A DNA stretch of 64,000 nucleotides from assembly GCF_964199755.1 (NCBI RefSeq), contig NC_133900.1, forward strand, positions 78,724,727-78,788,726. Reading direction: 5' to 3'. The DNA is from Larus michahellis (lineage: Eukaryota; Chordata; Aves; Charadriiformes; Laridae). How positions within the stretch are numbered: position 1 is the stretch's first letter; every line of letters begins with the position of its first letter. The position numbers and the translations under genes were made by a program. Positions 59,003-64,000 of this stretch are shown here, piece by piece. The notes under the pieces were generated by a model. It was not told the origin of the DNA. It saw nothing but the letters and a program-made list of their open reading frames with translations, and made no database searches.

Positions 59003-60030
59003 CTTCTAGTCTGTTGTTTTACTTCACACCAATGGAAGGGATTTTGTGCCCCAAAGGTTGTCTGCTGATTATATTAGCTGCTCAAGTGAAAGATACCATC
59101 CCTATCAAATCTTGTCTTACATGAACACATACAGACATTGGATTGCTTACTTTTGGTTTCTGATTTCATTGCCTTTCTATGCTTGCAAGCTCTCAGCTTC
59201 TCAAAGGTATCTTCTACATGTAAGAAATGAGAGTCTTCTACATGGTTATGTCAAAGACTTTCAAATCACTGAAATCATGTCTGGGTGATAAAGCTGTTGC
59301 ATACGTAATGTCCCAGTGGAGACCCTGGAGTTTGTGGATGACTGCAGGTGTCTTCCACAGCTACTTTGATTGGATCCAGGACCCTGCTGCATCTCACCAA
59401 AATGCTTTCAATGTCCATCTATGTGCCTAACATGACTAACCCCATGTTTTTATCTGCGAAGCTGGAGTGGTTACACCTGCCATGTAAAATGAAAGCAACA
59501 GTAATGGTCTTTCAGGAATTTTTGGCAAGTCCCTCATTTTGGAGCTTTGGGGAGAAGGCAGCTGGGAGGAGGCAATTGCTTGTCAGCAAAAGCAATACTT
59601 CAATCAAGCTGCTGGTGTGTGTAAATTCAGAATACTATTTTTTGTATCTCTGGCATGCTATCTTCCTGCTGGTGTCTTCATCTGTTGCGGCTTGTCAGTG
59701 GCAGACAGTTGTCTCCTTGATTAGCGTTTTGGAAGTGGATAACTTGAAGCAGTTGTTGGAAGTGTGTTGCTGTAGTAGACAGTATGTGACTTTATTGATT
59801 TATTGACTTAGCAGTCCCAGGAACTTGAATCTTGCAATTAGTTCTTCCAGTAAAAGCTGAAAAAAATAGTCAGTGCAGAAAGCTGCAGGCAATGATGGAC
59901 AGCCTGCTGACCACTTCTGATCTCTGCATGGAGCTGCAGTCAGGGAACTATTGCATTAGCAAAGTCTTGTGTCCAGTCAGGTTGTGAAGGTCCTGCACAT
60001 CTTACTGTATGTGAAGGACCAGAGAAGATC
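59003..60030. other. Intergenic, no gene recognised
   Basis: AT-rich DNA with several overlapping small ORFs (up to about 150 codons on the + strand at 59348-59806). None resembles a known protein and none shows a splice-linked series. Confidence 0.35.
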
Positions 60031-60199
60031 CAGGTTTCCAAATACAAGATCGAGATACCTAGACAGACTACTAGCAATCCGTGTGTTGATTTCAGCCTTA
60101 CCCTCGGTAAATTCCAGGTTTCCAAATACAAGACTGAGATACCTAACCGGACTACTAGCAATCCATCTGTTGATCTCAACCTCACTCTCAAGTAAATTC
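60031..60199 (+). repeat. Tandem duplication, two copies of about 84 bp
   Basis: Copy 1 is 60031-60114 and copy 2 is 60115-60199. Both begin CAGGTTTCCAAATACAAGA and share GAGATACCTA, GACTACTAGCAATCC, TGTTGAT and GTAAATTC. They differ at a modest number of positions, so the duplication is not very recent. Confidence 0.9.
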
Positions 60200-63100
60200 T
60201 GTTTTCTATTTTCGCATTTCTAGAGATTATTGCCAGACTTCTTCTAGAAACCTTTTGATACTGTCTTAGAATTTTACAACCAATAACAGAATTGTTTGCT
60301 TCCTTGTTTTTAGTGGTAGATACAAGGGCTTGTTCCCTGTTAAAACATTTTAGTCAACGTATTCATATTTTGTTCCACATTCTCATGCCTCCAGCCCTTT
60401 GGAAATTAATTCAAGCTAACCTCAGCATCAAACAATTTTAGAAAATATAGTTATAATTGTATTTGACTCTCATTTTATTGTTAAATACTTTTTTGCAGGT
60501 TCTAAACAGATATGCCTGTAAGGCAGAAGTTTTAGAAAGGGTATGTGAAAAAAGAGAGAGCAATTACGTAGGAATTAGAAGAAAGCACAGAGTAAATGGG
60601 TGACGCGGAAAGAAAGTCTGTCAGCATGCTGATGACTCAGCCTCACCCCTGTATACTAAATTGTCCTCCAGTGTTTCTTTTGGTTATTTTGAAGTTTTAT
60701 TTTGATTTCTTTTTAGGCTTTGATTCTATGGAGACCAAATCTACAGGGGTTCTTTATTGTTTTCTTAACTCTAACTTTAGTACTTTATTTGTCATAGATT
60801 TGACTTTTTGACTGCTTAACTGTGCAACCTGAGCATTTCTGGGGTATTTGTATACTGTTGTGGAAGTGGCTTGATGTACATTGACACACCATTGCCAGCA
60901 CTCCAAAGTATACAAGCACTTGCCTGAGAGGGAGGATGGGAGAGAAAAAGGTAGTATTTTAGTATGTTATGAAACAAACATGCCTTGACCACTTTTGGTT
61001 AAGAATATACAGCATTTTCTAAGAGATGTAATAACTTTAAAGTTATTAAGAATTGACCAAGTTAAATTGTTGGTTTTTCTTGTTAACTTTAAAAAAAAAA
61101 CAGGAAGTAAAACCAGTTTGTATTTTAAAATACGTATATTTATATCATATGATGGAGGTGTCTTTATATTTTGCCGTTTGTCCACCAGATGTTGCTATAG
61201 CCACAAAAATAAGTGTAGATTAAGAAATTTGAAAAAACCGATAGTTTTATTTTCATTACAGATCACTGTTACACATCATGATCCTGAAAAGAATTACACA
61301 CATGCTTACATTTTTGTATTGGGAATAGTCCCAGCGAGTTCAATTAAGCAACTCATTTTGTGTAAAGTTAAGCATGTTTATAAGCTTTCTTAGGATGAGG
61401 CTGTATCAGTTATGTTTGCTGTTTTCTTTATTTGCTATTCTGTTTTCCCCATTATGAAGAGGAAGAGGGAAAGACAGAAGGACAGAAAGCATAAATTTCT
61501 AATTTGAAAAGAAATGTAGACTTTTTTCAGGCTCTCATAATGTGAAATATATCTTCTTTTTAATGAATATGATTTTATCTAAAATTCACATAGTTTAGGT
61601 TTTTTCTTTAATTTAGTGACTCCAGCAACAAACAGGCGTCACTACAGTGTATACAGAAGACAGTAAAACCTTTTCCCGCAGGGCAAAGCGATGCCATCAA
61701 TCAGAAAACTGTATCTAAAATGGTACCTCTTTAGAAAAGCTATTTAAACTCTAATTTGCTAGTTAGTAATTTTGAAATTAAAACATTTCCAAAATGTGCT
61801 GGCTATGATTGTTTAAAAAAATATAACAGTTCATTTTCTTTATGGCAATGGAAATAAATGGAGCCTTTGTGTTTGCAAATGGAGAAAACAAATCACTTTT
61901 TTAATGACTGGATTTTCCTGCCAGCTTGGAATTTGCCGCATGTGCATTTTATTTTGAATGCCTAAAGAGTGAAATCATTTGCCGTCTCTCATGCAGATGG
62001 GGCAGATTGGCTGAGGTGTCATTTGCAAAATGCGCACTTTCATCATTCAAGTTTGAAGGGCATCATTACAAACAACATTTCCTATAGACACTCGGGATTG
62101 ATGAGAATGGAGAGCTGAGACCGAGAGTATCCATGAATATAGCCTAGTATCATAAGAGCCTGGACCAAAACTTGGGCACTGGAGTTTTCTTCTGTCTTGT
62201 TTATTTATGTTAGAAAATATAAAAATACCTCTCCAGACAAGAGAAACTTGAATTAGCTCTCTTGGTAGCAGAGTTGACAGATAGTTTATATGCTTTTTTT
62301 TTGCTTTCATTTATAAGTATGGGGCCCTTGTGAAATATCTAAGCTGCTGACTGATGTAACAGCCAAGACTGATATAGTTTTGTTTACTCATTTACAGAAG
62401 GAGTGAAATCTGATGTGAGTTAGAACCAGAGCAACTATATTTTAATTTTTCCCCAGTGGGACAAAGTACATAGACTGGAATGTTGCGGTGGTTTCTCATA
62501 ATGCTCAGCAGCAGTTGTGTTGATGTGGAAGCATCCCCGGGACATGATGGTGCATACCACAGTGACATGACAGATGTAAATAAAAAGCTAATTTGATTCT
62601 TGGCATTTTTAATACTGCATGCTGAAAATGCTTTTATTATAAATTTTAAATCTTAAATGTGACCTGAAATTACCTTTTTAAAAACCTAAAATGTTAGTGT
62701 TAGATTTTTAGCACAGGTAAGTAAATATTGTCAAAATGGCATTTCTACTTCTCAGCTTATGGTATAGTAGTTAGAATATTTGGAAAATAGGAAGGGATTT
62801 TCAGCCTGTTGGGTGCAGGATGGAGACCCAGCTCAGACCCCTCAAGTGCTCAGCATCTATAGTTCAGAGACCCTGTGTTGGTTGTGGCTTCTTGGCTTCT
62901 TCTGCCTTGCCTGATCACTCCCTCTGTTACTCTGTGAAGTTATTGTGGCTAAGTTTTTGTAGCTGGCTAGACCTTCTCAATATCTGCTTCTCCGGATATT
63001 GAGACCCTGCTCTACAGTTTGTCAAGGGGGGACGGAGCACTCACCTAAATCCCTGACACTGAGGGAATGCAAGAGAAATGAAAAGGCAACTTGGAATGTA

Positions 63101-64000
63101 CAGTGATCTCATGTAGGCTCCAACTCTCTATGGTGTTTACTTGGGCTCACGCCTTCTGGTTTCTCCTTGTTGTCCCAAATGCCTTGTAATGTGTACTTCT
63201 TCAAATGATGTTATTCTTTTCCGCTAATTGTTGTGATTTTTGTCCTGATGTACTAAGGAAATATTTTGTATGTATGTGAACACATTTGTGTCTCAGCCTA
63301 TTAGTCTGTTTCTTTATCAATATTTTTTAAACTGGCCAGTTTTGTTCCAATTTAACAGACAGGTAGAGGTCACAACAATAATAGAACTCTGGTGAGTTCT
63401 GAAACTGGCATTAGTTAAGGAGGAAAAAGACCAATAGCTTCCTGATGGAGGGAAGGATTGCAATATGAACCCCATTCTTACTTGAGATGGGAGAGAACCC
63501 TCACACAGAAAGGAGTCTGTGAAGAAAAACTCCTAGTAAATCATAGAACACTAATGAGCGAAAAATCAAACTGCATTACTTCCAGTGCTTAAGAAGCAAC
63601 CTATTGCTATATACTGTAATTTCAGTTTTTATAGGATGGAAATTTGATTCTGTAAGTTGAGTGTATTTGATGTTTTTTTGACGTTTCCTGACAAATAGCT
63701 AGCATGTTTGATGCAAATGTAGTTGAAAACCTTGTCTCTTATTCACTGGGACTGTATGGCAAATGCAAACTCAACTGTAAATTAAACATGACAGGATTTT
63801 TGTGGCAAGTTACCTGCTTTGTGCTATGTGTTCATATGCAGACTTTTCCCTTGCCAGGACACACTTTTTTCTTGTCTCCAGTGAGCCTTGTTTCCCTTGT
63901 TACATGTGTTTGAGTTTGTTTATCTCATTAGGAAAGCCACAGGATCCATGGGGAAAGATTTGCCGTTTCATGTATATGTAGCATTGCTGCACTTCTTCCT
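60200..64000. other. Intergenic, AT-rich, no gene recognised
   Basis: There are no CR1 tails, CpG islands or exon-like series. The stretch at about 61,890-62,045 is balanced, non-repetitive sequence that could be a conserved non-coding element, but this is only an impression. The ORFs are all short. Confidence 0.35.

Noticed and set aside
59348-59806. 152-codon open frame on the + strand right of FRG1
   Set aside because: Overlaps other frames of similar length and has no recognisable motif or promoter nearby.
1-64000. tRNA, rRNA, CRISPR arrays, operons and bacterial-type elements
   Set aside because: No cloverleaf, rRNA core or spaced direct-repeat pattern seen; the window is plainly vertebrate nuclear DNA.

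Overview
This is a window of avian nuclear DNA. CR1 LINE fragments with the bird-type 3' tail (ATTCTATGAT) are scattered on both strands. There are at least two solo LTRs that resemble endogenous retrovirus families common in neoavian birds. The genes have small exons, long AT-rich introns and GT-AG splice sites. A neoavian bird, not a chicken relative, is my best inference; the species cannot be read from the sequence.

Four protein-coding genes can be rebuilt exon by exon. From 84 to about 9,310 on the + strand are the last nine coding exons of PCM1 (371 C-terminal residues and the stop). From 15,450 to 11,831 on the - strand is a complete 420-residue TFIIE-alpha gene (GTF2E1 family), converging tail-to-tail on PCM1. 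From 45,450 to 29,123 on the - strand is complete ASAH1 (acid ceramidase, 14 exons, 395 residues, with the expected catalytic, disulfide and most glycosylation residues). From 58,152 to 51,231 on the - strand is complete FRG1 (9 exons, 256 residues). ASAH1 and FRG1 each begin in a CpG-rich island.

The rest is introns and intergenic DNA: about 15.5-28 kb (with unexplained CpG-rich patches at 20.9-24.1 kb that may hold the TFIIE-alpha promoter), 45.6-50.5 kb, and 58.9-64 kb, where I see no gene. PCM1 and ASAH1 are neighbours in mammals as well, whereas FRG1 lies on another chromosome in human, so the block joins two human synteny segments. The genes do not form a pathway: PCM1 organises centriolar satellites, TFIIE-alpha serves Pol II initiation, ASAH1 is lysosomal, and FRG1 is a nuclear RNA/actin-associated protein.

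The most interesting item is the TFIIE-alpha gene. From memory, the standard GTF2E1 locus sits elsewhere in vertebrates, so this looks like a second, intron-bearing copy. It keeps the winged helix, the zinc ribbon and the C-terminal signature, but has lost most of the acidic TFIIH-binding segment.
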